Shown: positions 16,065 to 23,709, numbered from the stretch's first letter. The stretch: 39,428 nucleotides of DNA from Myxococcales bacterium (GCA_003598065.1 QZKR01000022.1:1-39428), one strand, 5' to 3'. Notes: generated from the sequence alone by a model not told the origin. A program made the numbers and translations.

Positions 16065-16145
16065 GTAGGGGCGGATGAAGCGAAGCGGAATCCGCCCGTT
16101 CTTTGCGGGAGGATTCCGCACCTTCGGTGCTTCATCCTCCCCTAC
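16065..16145. repeat. 81-bp imperfect palindrome (REP/MITE-like) between convergent genes
   Basis: The outer arms GTAGGGGCGGATGAAGC (16065-16081) and its near-complement GCTTCATCCTCCCCTAC (16129-16145) enclose inner arms GCGGAATCCGCCCG and CGGGAGGATTCCGC. The two halves differ by compensated or single changes and a small insertion (ACCTTCGGT). Sitting 68 bp after slt and 31 bp after the tauE-like stop, the transcript could fold into a long hairpin and end transcription from both sides, but there is no U-tract. No transposase or target duplication is visible, so I call it a dispersed intergenic palindrome. Confidence 0.7.
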
Positions 16146-16176
16146 GTTGATTTACTCATCTGATCGCCAGTTGATA

Positions 16177-16941
16177 TCAGCCGATCTGCTGGCGCACAAC
16201 CTCGGCCAAGAGCAAGACCAAAACGACGATCAGCAGCGGTCGGACGATCCGCTCTCCGCGCTGGATGGCGAGCGACGAGCCGATGAGGTTGCCGGCGATG
16301 CCGCCCGCCGCCGCGTAGAGGGCGAGCGGGAAAACGACCTGGGCGTTGACGAGAAACACCGCCAGCGCGCCGGCGTTGGAGGCAAGATTCGACAAGCGGG
16401 CGTTGGCCGAGGCCGTCACAAGATCGAAGCGCAGCAGGAAATGGAAGCCGATGGTCAGAAACGTGCCCGTGCCCGGACCGAAGAAGCCGTCGTAGAGGCC
16501 CACCACGGCGCCGATGAGGCAGGCTTTCACCGTTTCGTGGGCCACGCCGCCTTTGCCGTCGGAGGGCGGCAGGATTTTCTTGTGGACGATGAAGAAGACG
16601 AGCACCGTCGGCGCCAGCACGAGCATCACGGTGCGAATCACGGAGGCGTGGACGAACAGCGCCGCCTTCGCCCCGGCCGCGCTGCCCGCCAGCGCCCCCA
16701 GCGCCGCGATCAGCCCGATTTTCAAGCGAATCTTGCCGGCGTTGAAGTAGCGCAGAACGGCGGTGAAGGTGCCGCAGAAGCTGGAAAATTTGTTGGTGGC
16801 CAGGGCCGCGTGCGGCGGCAGGCCGACGGCGAAATAGGCCGGCAGGCTGATGAGCCCGCCGCCGCCGGCGATCGAATCGACGAAGCCGGCGAGAAACACC
16901 AGGCCTACGACGATCGCCAACTGCAGATTCGACAAATCCAT
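16177..16941 (-). CDS. TauE/SafE family sulfite exporter-like membrane permease
   Basis: A 254-residue polytopic inner-membrane protein of the TauE/SafE (DUF81) family, whose members move sulfite, sulfoacetate or other organic anions; the substrate cannot be read from sequence. Two internally related halves are visible: FLAGFVDSIAGGGGLISLPA near the N-terminus and VVGLYDGFFGPGTGTFLTIG in the middle, each the family's Gly-rich signature. Seven or eight hydrophobic helices are evident. The ATG at 16941 has GAAGGAAG upstream; an in-frame TTG 18 bp earlier overlaps that ribosome-binding site and is less likely. Its own promoter lies at 16978-17006. Confidence 0.9.
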   Translation of the reverse strand: MDLSNLQLAIVVGLVFLAGFVDSIAGGGGLISLPAYFAVGLPPHAALATNKFSSFCGTFTAVLRYFNAGKIRLKIGLIAALGALAGSAAGAKAALFVHASVIRTVMLVLAPTVLVFFIVHKKILPPSDGKGGVAHETVKACLIGAVVGLYDGFFGPGTGTFLTIGFHFLLRFDLVTASANARLSNLASNAGALAVFLVNAQVVFPLALYAAAGGIAGNLIGSSLAIQRGERIVRPLLIVVLVLLLAEVVRQQIG

Positions 16942-16977
16942 GCCGCTTCCTTCGTCCAAAGGCGGACGCGTGGGCGG

Positions 16978-17006
16978 GTTATAGCAGAGAAACGGGTGTT
17001 TGTCAG
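16978..17006 (-). promoter_or_regulatory. Sigma70-like extended -10 promoter for the tauE-like gene
   Basis: CTGACA (17006-17001, five of six), a 17-bp spacer ending in TGC, and TATAAC (16983-16978, five of six). The -35 box overlaps the end of the upstream flavoprotein gene, so the permease can be transcribed alone. Confidence 0.6.
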
Positions 17007-17935
17007 GAGTTCGACAAATTGCGGAGGTGATCGAACACTTCGCGCGCCGCCACCGCGCCGTCCCCCACCGCCGCGGCGATCGACGGCGAGCGGGCGTTGG
17101 TCACGTCGCCTGCGGCGAACACGCCCGGCACGGACGTGTGCATGTAACGATCGACGGCGATCGTGCCGTCGTCATTGAGCGCCAGGGCCCCCGGCGCCAG
17201 CATCGTCGTGTTCGGTTCGAAGCCGACCTTGATCACCACCCAGTCCACCATGAACGGCACGTCCTCCAGACCGGTGCGGAGCAATAATGAAGTGACGTGT
17301 TGGCCATCGCCCTGGATGCGGACGACGTAGGTATCGGCGAGCAACCGGAGGTTGCTTTGCGCGCGCGCCTGGGCGAGGAACTCCGGCCGGGCGCGAAACT
17401 CGGCGGAACGGTGGATGACCGTCACTTGAGGACAATAGGGCGCGAGATACAGCGCGTTTTCCAAAGCCCCGTCCGAACCGCCGATGATGGCCACGCTCCG
17501 GCCGGCGATGCTGGCCATATCGGTTGTGCCGGAGTAGGATACGCCGCGCCCCACGTATTCCGCCTCGCCGGGCACGGAAAGCCGCCGCCGCGACAGCCCC
17601 GTGGCGATGACGATCGCCTGCGCCTGAATCGTCTCCTTGTGCGTCACGATGCGTTTGGCCGCCGGTTCGACGGCGTGGACGTCCGTGCCCAACTCGGCCG
17701 TCAGCCCTTTGGCTACAAACTCCGCCTCCAGCCGTTCGCGCAGATCGTGGCCGTTGGCGGCGCGCAGGCCGAGGTAATCGATGATCGGCAGGTTGATTTC
17801 GGAGAGCGTGCCCCCGAGTTTGTCGCGGCGGTCGAGCAGAACGAACGACACCTTGAATTTGTGAAGCCAGAGCGCCGCCGAAAGCCCGCCCGGACCCGAC
17901 CCGACGATGACGACCGATTCGCGGCGCGTGGTCAT
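17003..17935 (-). CDS. Thioredoxin-reductase-like FAD/NAD(P)-dependent oxidoreductase lacking the redox CxxC
   Basis: A roughly 310-residue flavoprotein with the two-nucleotide-domain fold of bacterial thioredoxin reductase. FAD-binding GSGPGG (12-17), ATGLSRRRLSVPGE, the NAD(P) loop IIGGSDGALENALYLAPYC (151-169) and the C-terminal FAD contact GVFAAGDV are all present. Where thioredoxin reductase carries CATC, this protein has SGTT (135-138) within GVSYSGTTDMA, so it cannot do the disulfide chemistry. It may instead reduce ferredoxin/flavodoxin or a small molecule, as YumC-type relatives do. The ATG at 17935 is preceded by GGTGA; a GTG at 17944 is an alternative. It lies 4-13 bp after the folE-like stop, indicating a two-gene unit. 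Confidence 0.88.
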   Translation of the reverse strand: MTTRRESVVIVGSGPGGLSAALWLHKFKVSFVLLDRRDKLGGTLSEINLPIIDYLGLRAANGHDLRERLEAEFVAKGLTAELGTDVHAVEPAAKRIVTHKETIQAQAIVIATGLSRRRLSVPGEAEYVGRGVSYSGTTDMASIAGRSVAIIGGSDGALENALYLAPYCPQVTVIHRSAEFRARPEFLAQARAQSNLRLLADTYVVRIQGDGQHVTSLLLRTGLEDVPFMVDWVVIKVGFEPNTTMLAPGALALNDDGTIAVDRYMHTSVPGVFAAGDVTNARSPSIAAAVGDGAVAAREVFDHLRNLSNS

Positions 17936-17948
17936 GGCGTTCACCGCG

Positions 17949-18533
17949 TCAGTAGGGAGTTTGGACAGGCGTGGCGAGGCGGCGGAAAAATTCCTCGCGC
18001 CGCTCCCCTTCGACGAACGCGCCGCGCGCCGCCGTGTACTCGATCCAGCCCGGCTTGGCCGCGCCGCGCATCTCCATGCAAAGCTGGCGGGCCATAAGAT
18101 GGATGACGACGCCTTTGGGGTCGAGCCGTTCCACCAGCCAGTCGGCCATCTGCTCGGCGAGCCGCTCCTGGAGTTGCGGCCGGCGGGCGAAATGGTCCAG
18201 GGCGTTGGGGAAGGCTCCGAAGCCGACGACCTTGCGGTCGGGGATGTAGGCGATGTCGGCCTGTCCGAAGAAAGGCAGAAAATGATGCGCGCACATCGAA
18301 TAGAAGGGCAGGCCGCGCAAAAGCACCATGTTGGCGTCGTTGAACGAGGTGACGCTGATCGTCGGCGCGGTCTGGGCGTCCAGCCCTCTGAATACCTGCG
18401 TCAGCATCCGCGCGATGCGGGAAGGCGTTTCAGCCATCTCGGGGTCGGAGTCGATGGGCAGGCCCAGCGCGCCGAACGCCTTGCGGAGATGCCCCGCCGC
18501 TTCCTGAATCCTGGTTTCATCGTTTCGGTCCAT
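17949..18533 (-). CDS. folE: Divergent GTP cyclohydrolase I (FolE) homologue
   Basis: T-fold enzyme family that converts GTP to 7,8-dihydroneopterin triphosphate for folate and pterins. The 194-residue protein keeps the zinc ligands in MCAHHFLPF (Cys81, His84) and LCMEMRG (Cys152), the His112 equivalent (His83), the Glu152 equivalent in RPQLQERL (Glu123) and Arg156. By eye against E. coli FolE, the general-acid His179 is Gln150, and Ser135-Lys136 are Gly106-Ala107. Those are substrate and catalytic positions, so it may act differently or on another purine. The ATG at 18533 has GAGG eight bases upstream; an upstream in-frame extension lacks family similarity. A GC-rich hairpin and a promoter lie ahead of it. 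It pairs with the cysteine-less flavoprotein. Confidence 0.85.
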   Translation of the reverse strand: MDRNDETRIQEAAGHLRKAFGALGLPIDSDPEMAETPSRIARMLTQVFRGLDAQTAPTISVTSFNDANMVLLRGLPFYSMCAHHFLPFFGQADIAYIPDRKVVGFGAFPNALDHFARRPQLQERLAEQMADWLVERLDPKGVVIHLMARQLCMEMRGAAKPGWIEYTAARGAFVEGERREEFFRRLATPVQTPY

Positions 18534-18553
18534 AACCCGACCTCGCCGTTTCT

Positions 18554-18578
18554 GCGCCGGCCGGAAAAGGACCGGCGC
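18554..18578 (-). other. GC-rich hairpin in the folE leader
   Basis: GCGCCGG (18554-18560) and CCGGCGC (18572-18578) form a perfect 7-bp stem with an 11-nt loop. It lies 21 nt before the folE-like start and downstream of the predicted promoter, so it would be in the mRNA leader. It may be structural, or part of attenuation or translational control. Confidence 0.4.
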
Positions 18579-18603
18579 GCTTGAAATTGAAGCGTTCGAC
18601 TGC

Positions 18604-18632
18604 ATCATACCACGTCCGGAAGGCCTTCCCAA
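18604..18632 (-). promoter_or_regulatory. Promoter for the folE-flavoprotein operon
   Basis: TTGGGA (18632-18627, four of six), 17-bp spacer ending in TGG, and TATGAT (18609-18604, five of six). The transcript would start about 65 bp before the folE ATG and include the hairpin. Confidence 0.45.
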
Positions 18633-18719
18633 ATGGCATTGGCTGTCGTTTCCAGTATGCACCGGAGGGGAAAGCGGCCGAATTCGCCGCCATTTTTCAT
18701 CATGCTTTTTCCGCTCTTG

Positions 18720-18728
18720 TGCTAGAGT
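18720..18728 (+). promoter_or_regulatory. Extended -10 element before the 18757 gene
   Basis: TGCTAGAGT matches the extended -10 shape seen at other genes here and lies 28 bp before the ATG. There is no good -35 at 16-18 bp. Confidence 0.3.
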
Positions 18729-18756
18729 TCGCCCGATATTTCAAGGAGACGCCGCC

Positions 18757-19743
18757 ATGGTCAAGTCCGCTCCTGCTTCTTCCGCCAAGAGTTCCAAAGG
18801 CAAACAGCCGGTTTCCATCTCCCGCCTCGGCCTGCTGCTGGCGTGGCGGGGGTGGTTGAAAACGGCGATCCTTATCGCCATCGCCATCGTGTTCGGTTTG
18901 GGCGCTCAGCTCGATCTCATCCCGATGCGCGTCGTCAGCCTCGCCGCCACATTCGCCGTCCTCGTCGCGCCGGCGTTTATCGTCGTCCGCCACTATCGCG
19001 AGCGAAAGGCGGATCGAGGCCGGCTTGTGCTGGCCGGCGCGCTCTGCGTGCTGGCCATGGCCGCCGCCGCTTATCCGTTGGCGATGGCCTTTTTTCCGAA
19101 GGCGGAAGTCGAGGCGCATTTCAATTCGGCGGGAGAAGAACAGCCGTTGCCGGTCGTCGATGGAGGCCATGAATGGGTGGCCGAGGTGCATGCGCCGCTG
19201 GTTTCAACCGACAGCGCTTATCAGGTGACCTACGATTTCCTTTTCGATTCGCCCGCTGGCAAAACCCCCTTGGAAGGCCGCCTCAGCCGCTCGTGGAGCA
19301 GCGTACGCGCCGGTTATAAAAAAATCGGCAAGCAACTGGTCAACAACGACCGGCGCGTCCATCACGTTTCCCTTGACCTGGCCCAGAGCCCCAGTACGCT
19401 CAAACTGGCGAAGCTGAACGGACAACTGGCCGGTCCGATCGAGATTTTGCTGCACCCCGAACCGGTGACATGGCTCTACCTTGCCGCCGTGAGTTTGCCC
19501 TTGGCTCTGGCGACGGCGGGTTTTTCGCTTGTCGAGACGCGCAAAGCGAAGCTCTCGCCGGTGCTGGTCGCCGTTCTCTTCTGGCTGCTGTTCAGTTTCT
19601 TTTACGCGGACAACGCCATGCCGGACGTCTGGTTCAAACCGTTCGTTTTCGCGGTCGTGGCGGGCGGGCTGGCGGCCTATGCAACCAGCTGGGTCATTCA
19701 TCGCGTCTTCGGCCCGTTGTTGTCCGGCGCCGAAAAACGGTAG
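18757..19743 (+). CDS. Membrane protein of unknown function with central extracytoplasmic domain
   Basis: A 328-residue protein I do not recognise. After a basic, Ser/Lys-rich N-terminus (1-25), three membrane helices follow (about 33-52, 57-77 and 88-112). Residues about 113-240 form a polar domain with beta-strand character (YQVTYDFLFDSPAGKTPLEG, HHVSLDLAQSPS), followed by three more helices (about 243-262, 273-290 and 298-318). The three helices, soluble domain, three helices plan would put the middle domain on one face of the inner membrane, probably the periplasm. AAGGAG lies eight bases before the ATG. It stands alone between folE (divergent) and the OmpA-like gene. Confidence 0.85.
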   Translation: MVKSAPASSAKSSKGKQPVSISRLGLLLAWRGWLKTAILIAIAIVFGLGAQLDLIPMRVVSLAATFAVLVAPAFIVVRHYRERKADRGRLVLAGALCVLAMAAAAYPLAMAFFPKAEVEAHFNSAGEEQPLPVVDGGHEWVAEVHAPLVSTDSAYQVTYDFLFDSPAGKTPLEGRLSRSWSSVRAGYKKIGKQLVNNDRRVHHVSLDLAQSPSTLKLAKLNGQLAGPIEILLHPEPVTWLYLAAVSLPLALATAGFSLVETRKAKLSPVLVAVLFWLLFSFFYADNAMPDVWFKPFVFAVVAGGLAAYATSWVIHRVFGPLLSGAEKR

Positions 19744-19855
19744 AAAGCGAAAGCCGCTTCGGTTTCCATCCTGAAAAATCGACAGGAGCTTCCTCTTCTT
19801 TGCTTCGAATACATAATAAACTTCACGACGTTTTGCCGACTTGTGTCTTTTTTGC

Positions 19856-19884
19856 TTCACAAAGCTACGGCGCATTGCTACACT
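19856..19884 (+). promoter_or_regulatory. Sigma70-like promoter upstream of the OmpA/TSP3 lipoprotein gene
   Basis: TTCACA (19856-19861, five of six), 17-bp spacer ending in TGC, and TACACT (19879-19884, four of six). It would give a leader of about 165 nt before the ATG at 20056. The 19744-20055 gap (312 bp) is AT-richer than its surroundings; apart from this promoter and the purine-rich ribosome-binding site AAGGGAGAGG I see nothing in it. Confidence 0.5.
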
Positions 19885-20055
19885 CGGTCCGCGTAAAGAA
19901 ATCAGATTTGGAATGGGGCGATGCGCCGATCTGTCGATTCGGTTCGGCGGGATGAGAAGAAAGTACGCGTGAATTCCCCAGGGATTTAGGGAATATTAGC
20001 CTGAGAGGACGCATCCATTCGAATAACCGATGGACCATAGAAGGGAGAGGGAGAG

Positions 20056-20988
20056 ATGAGGACGAGCAAACGCTTTTATGTGCTGACTCTGATTGCCGCA
20101 CTGGCGGTGATCGCAGCCTTGGTCGTGGCGGGCTGCGCCTCGGCGGGAAAGGCGCCGAAGCGCTCCTATAAAGTGATCGACAGCGAAGACAATCGCAATC
20201 CCGGCTGGGTGACGAAGCTTGCCGACGAAGATTGCGACGCGGGCTACCTGGGCCTTGCCGCCTGGGATCGGACGGACTACAACGCCAGCTTGAACGAGGC
20301 CGGTTACAAAGGTCCGGACGACGATGTTTACTACCAGAACTGGCGCAACGAATATGGCGCGCCGCTCTGGGGGCGTTGCGAAAACAAGAAGGTCGCCCGC
20401 CAGGCCGCGCCGCCCCCGCCGCCGATGGCCGTGGCTCCGGCCGCGCCCGGCGACCGAGACAAAGACGGCATCATCGACATTCGCGACCAGTGCCCCGACG
20501 TGCCCGGCGAGGCGAAATACTTCGGCTGCCCGATGCCCGACCGGGACAAGGACACCGTCGCCGACATGGACGACGATTGTCCCGACACGCCGGGCCTGCC
20601 GGAACTGAGGGGCTGCCCGCGGATCACCCAGGAAGAACGGGCCAGGTTCTCCGGCACGATCAGAGGCATCACCTTCGACACGGGCAAGGCGACGATCAAG
20701 CCCTCCTCCTATTCGACGCTGGACGATGCCGTAAACCTGATGAAAAAGTACCCCTATATCATTCTGGAGATCCAGGGCCACACCGACAGCACGGGCGGCG
20801 TGAAGACCAACAAACGGCTCTCTCAGGATCGCGCCGATTCCGTGAAGGCTTATATGGTGTCGAAAGGCGTGGACGGCGCGCGCATCAAAACCAAGGGCTT
20901 CGGCCCCGACAAGCCGGTCGCCGACAACAAAACGGCCGCCGGTCGCGAGCAGAACCGCCGCATCGATTTCGTCATCATCGAACAGTAA
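20056..20988 (+). CDS. OmpA-family lipoprotein with thrombospondin type 3 repeats
   Basis: Outer-membrane lipoprotein that probably anchors the envelope to peptidoglycan. The 310-residue protein has a lipobox VVAGC (Cys27), a unique N-terminal region (30-115), a Pro/Ala-rich hinge, two calcium-binding TSP3 repeats (DRDKDGIIDIRDQCPDVPG and DRDKDTVADMDDDCPDTPG, about 134-185), and a C-terminal OmpA domain (about 200-310). The OmpA domain contains ITFDTGKATIKPSS, IQGHTDSTGGVKTNKRLSQD and the peptidoglycan-contact stretch AAGREQNRRIDFVI. The plan matches Pal/OprF-like proteins. The gene is monocistronic, with its own promoter and a strong terminator. Confidence 0.93.
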   Translation: MRTSKRFYVLTLIAALAVIAALVVAGCASAGKAPKRSYKVIDSEDNRNPGWVTKLADEDCDAGYLGLAAWDRTDYNASLNEAGYKGPDDDVYYQNWRNEYGAPLWGRCENKKVARQAAPPPPPMAVAPAAPGDRDKDGIIDIRDQCPDVPGEAKYFGCPMPDRDKDTVADMDDDCPDTPGLPELRGCPRITQEERARFSGTIRGITFDTGKATIKPSSYSTLDDAVNLMKKYPYIILEIQGHTDSTGGVKTNKRLSQDRADSVKAYMVSKGVDGARIKTKGFGPDKPVADNKTAAGREQNRRIDFVIIEQ

Positions 20989-21011
20989 GCAACAACGATC
21001 CGTGACCGACA

Positions 21012-21043
21012 AACGCCCCCGTCGCAAGGCGGGGGCGTTTTGT
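21012..21043 (+). terminator. Rho-independent terminator after the OmpA/TSP3 gene
   Basis: AACGCCCCC (21012-21020) pairs with GGGGGCGTT (21031-21039) around a 10-nt loop, followed by the T-rich TTTTGTT. It begins 24 bp after the stop. Confidence 0.85.
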
Positions 21044-21199
21044 TCCCTGGCCGACACGACATCGGATGGTGCGGTGGGACCTTTTCGCCGCAGCAACGAT
21101 TCGGCGTCTGACCACATAAAACACCTAGATTTTACAGCAGATTTTCGACAAGGCGCAGCCGAGGGACATTTAACGTTATGTTCAAAAATTTATCATTTT

Positions 21200-21229
21200 A
21201 CGACACTGTGAGTCCAATATGGATACAAT
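21200..21229 (+). promoter_or_regulatory. Promoter in AT-rich gap before the 21306 gene
   Basis: ACGACA (21200-21205, four of six), 18-bp spacer and TACAAT (21224-21229, five of six), inside an AT-rich block (about 21170-21270). The 20989-21305 gap (317 bp) otherwise contains only the terminator and the leader hairpin. Confidence 0.4.
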
Positions 21230-21274
21230 TTTAGTAAACTTCCGATAGATTAGTCCGATTAATACAAATAGAAA

Positions 21275-21290
21275 AGGCCCGAAAGGGTCT
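21275..21290 (+). other. GNRA-tetraloop hairpin just before a ribosome-binding site
   Basis: AGGCCC-GAAA-GGGTCT forms a 6-bp stem (one G-U pair) capped by a GAAA tetraloop. It ends directly before GAGAGGAG, the likely ribosome-binding site of the GTG start at 21306. It could stabilise the 5' end or tune translation. Confidence 0.4.
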
Positions 21291-21305
21291 GAGAGGAGCA
21301 ACGGA

Positions 21306-21800
21306 GTGATTGCCGGCGTGAGCCAGGTTCAATTTGGGAGCGTGATGCGGCCACAGGTGGCCGACACGGATGGCGCTCCGGTTGATCATGCCGGCCCGAT
21401 AGCCCAGGCCACCGAGGTGACGATTTCCGCCATCGGGAAGAAGCTGTCGGCGATTGCCAGCGAGGGCGGGTTTTCGGCAGGCCAGCAAGAGCAGCAGGAG
21501 GCGGAGGGGCAAAAAGCGGCTAACGATGAACGCAAATCCGATTTCCTCCCCGAATTCAAACGGCTTTTGAAAATCGGCGAGAAAACGGACGGGCTGACCG
21601 AGAGAAAATCGCGCCAGGCCGCGTCGTCCGAGGATGCCTTGCCGGTCGTCGGCGTTCAGCTCGACGACCTGATTGTCCGCATGCGGAGGTTCCTGGCTCA
21701 TGTGAAAGAAATTTCCAAGCACGGCGAGCTCGCCCAGCGACAAGAGAAGCAGAAGCCCATCAATTGGGTCCGCGCCCACACCCAAATCAAACGGTCATAG
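21306..21800 (+). CDS. Small hypothetical protein, charged and helical
   Basis: A 164-residue protein with no family I recognise and no signal peptide or membrane segment. The first half is mixed (VTISAIGKKLSAIASEGGF); the rest is Gln/Glu/Lys-rich and probably helical or coiled (QQEQQEAEGQKAANDERKSD, FLAHVKEISKHGELAQRQEK). The GTG start has GAGGAG at good spacing and is preceded by a promoter and a hairpin. Its third-position GC is high like its neighbours. A 184-residue frame on the opposite strand overlaps it but looks like a shadow. Similar size and composition occur in DUF1844-like or flagellar accessory proteins, but nothing specific supports those. Confidence 0.55.
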   Translation: MIAGVSQVQFGSVMRPQVADTDGAPVDHAGPIAQATEVTISAIGKKLSAIASEGGFSAGQQEQQEAEGQKAANDERKSDFLPEFKRLLKIGEKTDGLTERKSRQAASSEDALPVVGVQLDDLIVRMRRFLAHVKEISKHGELAQRQEKQKPINWVRAHTQIKRS

Positions 21801-21860
21801 TTGGCAAGGCGTCTGCGCTCTTTTTAGCGGGACCGTTCCCGATCTCTCGCCACTTTCCGG

Positions 21861-21890
21861 TGGACCTCCCCCCATCCGATTGAGTACACT
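21861..21890 (+). promoter_or_regulatory. Possible promoter for the GspE/PilB-like gene
   Basis: TGGACC (21861-21866, four of six), 18-bp spacer and TACACT (21885-21890, four of six), 78 bp before the ATG at 21968. Confidence 0.3.
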
Positions 21891-21967
21891 ATGCTTCGCC
21901 GCATCGAGGCTGCGGTATTATGCCGATGCGCAACAGCAATGGGGGACTCTACACGGAAGGAGGCAGC

Positions 21968-23692
21968 ATGTCCGACGCCCAAGGCAAGCGCTTGCGTCTC
22001 GGCGACGCGCTTCTGCAAAGCCGCACGCTCACGCCGGAACAGCTCGATTACGCCCTCAAGCACCAGCAGGCGACGCGCATGCCCCTTGGCATGGTGCTTT
22101 CCGAACTCAACCTGACCAATGAAGAAACGATCCTCGATCATCTCGTGCAGCTTCTGCCCGAGCAGGTCGCCGGTCCGATGGGCCCGGTGGAGACGAAGGC
22201 GTTGAACGAACTGAGCGCCATGATCGATCCGGACGTCGTGACGCTGGTGAACGCTTCCTTCTGCCAGGCCAAGAAAATCATGCCGATCCGGATGGACGCC
22301 GACAGCAAGACGCTGACCGTGGCGATGCTGGATCCGAACGACCTGAACACCGTTCAGGAACTGCGGTTCATTTCCAACGCCAGGATCCGGCCCGTGAAGG
22401 CGAAGCTGGAGGATCTGCAGCAGCTCTGGACGGCGCATTTCAACTACACGAAGCCGACCGACGAGGAGGAATCGAAGCGTCTGGCGGCGCAGGTGGGGCT
22501 GCAGAACCAGGTGTCGCGCGTCAACGAAAGCAATCTGCCGCAGTTTGTGGACGCCGTGCTGCAGCAGGCGATCAGCTACCGCGCCTCCGACATCCACATC
22601 GATCCGTTTCAGGAAGACATTCTGATCCGCTATCGCATCGACGGCATCCTGCACCCGATCTGCGAACTGCCGACGAAAATCATGAGTCAGCTTATCTCGC
22701 GCATCAAGGTGATGGCCAACCTCGACATCTCCGACAAACGCACCGCCCAGGACGGACGCGTCTCGTTGCGCTCGGGACGCAAAGGCGATATCGACCTGCG
22801 CGTCGCCGTCATCCCCACTTATTTCGGCGAGCGCGTCGCCATCCGCATCCTCGATCCGGACACCTCGGAGCACAGGCTCGAACGCCTCGGGCTCTCGCCG
22901 GCCGACGAAGAGATGTTCCGCCGTTTTCTCGGCCTCAGGCAGGGACTGATCCTCATCACCGGCCCCACCGGCTCGGGCAAGACGACGACGCTCTACTCGA
23001 TGCTGGCGCATATCAACGATCTGTCGCGCAACATCATGACCATCGAGGACCCGGTGGAATACCTTGTCCGGGGACTGTCCCAGGTGCAGGTGGACGAGCG
23101 CAACGAGATCACCTACTCTTCGGTGCTCAAGCATTTCCTGCGCCAGAACCCGGACGTCATCCTCGTCGGCGAGATCCGCGACTCCCAGACGGCGGAAATG
23201 GCCGTGCGCGCCGCGCTCACCGGCCACCTGATCATCAGCACCGTCCACACCAACGATACGGCCACGGCAATAGGCAGGCTCGTCGATCTCGGCGTCAAGC
23301 CGTACCTGCTCGGCCCGGCCCTGCAGCTTGTCATCGCGCAACGGCTCGTGCGCCGCGTCTGCCCCAAATGCCGGCGGCCGACCGCCATCGCTCCGCGCGA
23401 GCAGCTTCGCGCCGGCCTCAAGCCGCTGGAAGTGGGGCAGTACGATTTTTACGAGGGCGAAGGCTGCGCCAACTGCGCCTTCACCGGGTTGAGGGGCGTG
23501 ACCGCCGTGTTCGAAGTGATGCCGGTCACCAAGCTGATCCGCGAAAAGATCATGCACAACGCTACGGCCACGACGATCCGCTCGCTCGCCGTGCGCAACG
23601 GCATGACGGGCCTGCGCTTCGCGGCGCTGGAGAAAGCCAAGGCGGGCGAAATCACGCTCTACGAGACGACGCGGGTCGCCTACAACATCTGA
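21968..23692 (+). CDS. GspE/PilB-family secretion or pilus-assembly ATPase
   Basis: Cytoplasmic hexameric ATPase that powers type II secretion or type IV pilus extension. The 574-residue protein has an N-terminal GspE_N/MshEN domain (about 1-150: LRLGDALLQSRTLTPEQLDY), an N2 domain (ASDIHIDPFQEDILIRYRID), Walker A GPTGSGKTT (332-340, Lys338), Asp box, Walker B ILVGEIRD, His box ISTVHTNDTATAIGRL, and the tetracysteine zinc module CPKC...CANC characteristic of GspE/PilB and absent from PilT. GAAGGAGG precedes the ATG. No other secretin, pseudopilin or platform gene is in the window, so GspE and PilB cannot be separated. The unknown gene 17 bp downstream is probably co-transcribed. Confidence 0.93.
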   Translation: MSDAQGKRLRLGDALLQSRTLTPEQLDYALKHQQATRMPLGMVLSELNLTNEETILDHLVQLLPEQVAGPMGPVETKALNELSAMIDPDVVTLVNASFCQAKKIMPIRMDADSKTLTVAMLDPNDLNTVQELRFISNARIRPVKAKLEDLQQLWTAHFNYTKPTDEEESKRLAAQVGLQNQVSRVNESNLPQFVDAVLQQAISYRASDIHIDPFQEDILIRYRIDGILHPICELPTKIMSQLISRIKVMANLDISDKRTAQDGRVSLRSGRKGDIDLRVAVIPTYFGERVAIRILDPDTSEHRLERLGLSPADEEMFRRFLGLRQGLILITGPTGSGKTTTLYSMLAHINDLSRNIMTIEDPVEYLVRGLSQVQVDERNEITYSSVLKHFLRQNPDVILVGEIRDSQTAEMAVRAALTGHLIISTVHTNDTATAIGRLVDLGVKPYLLGPALQLVIAQRLVRRVCPKCRRPTAIAPREQLRAGLKPLEVGQYDFYEGEGCANCAFTGLRGVTAVFEVMPVTKLIREKIMHNATATTIRSLAVRNGMTGLRFAALEKAKAGEITLYETTRVAYNI

Positions 23693-23709
23693 TCGCGCCG
23701 GGTGCGTCC

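Noticed and set aside
16065..16145. Insertion sequence or attachment site
   Set aside because: There is no transposase or integrase, no tRNA and no visible target duplication; it is only a palindrome.
16942..16959. Upstream TTG start for the tauE-like gene
   Set aside because: It would place the ribosome-binding GAAGGAAG inside the coding region; the ATG at 16941 has correct spacing.
21231..21785. A 184-codon minus-strand frame opposite the small 21306 gene
   Set aside because: It runs through the AT-rich promoter region and Leu/Arg-rich shadow sequence; the plus frame has the better start signals. Moderately confident.
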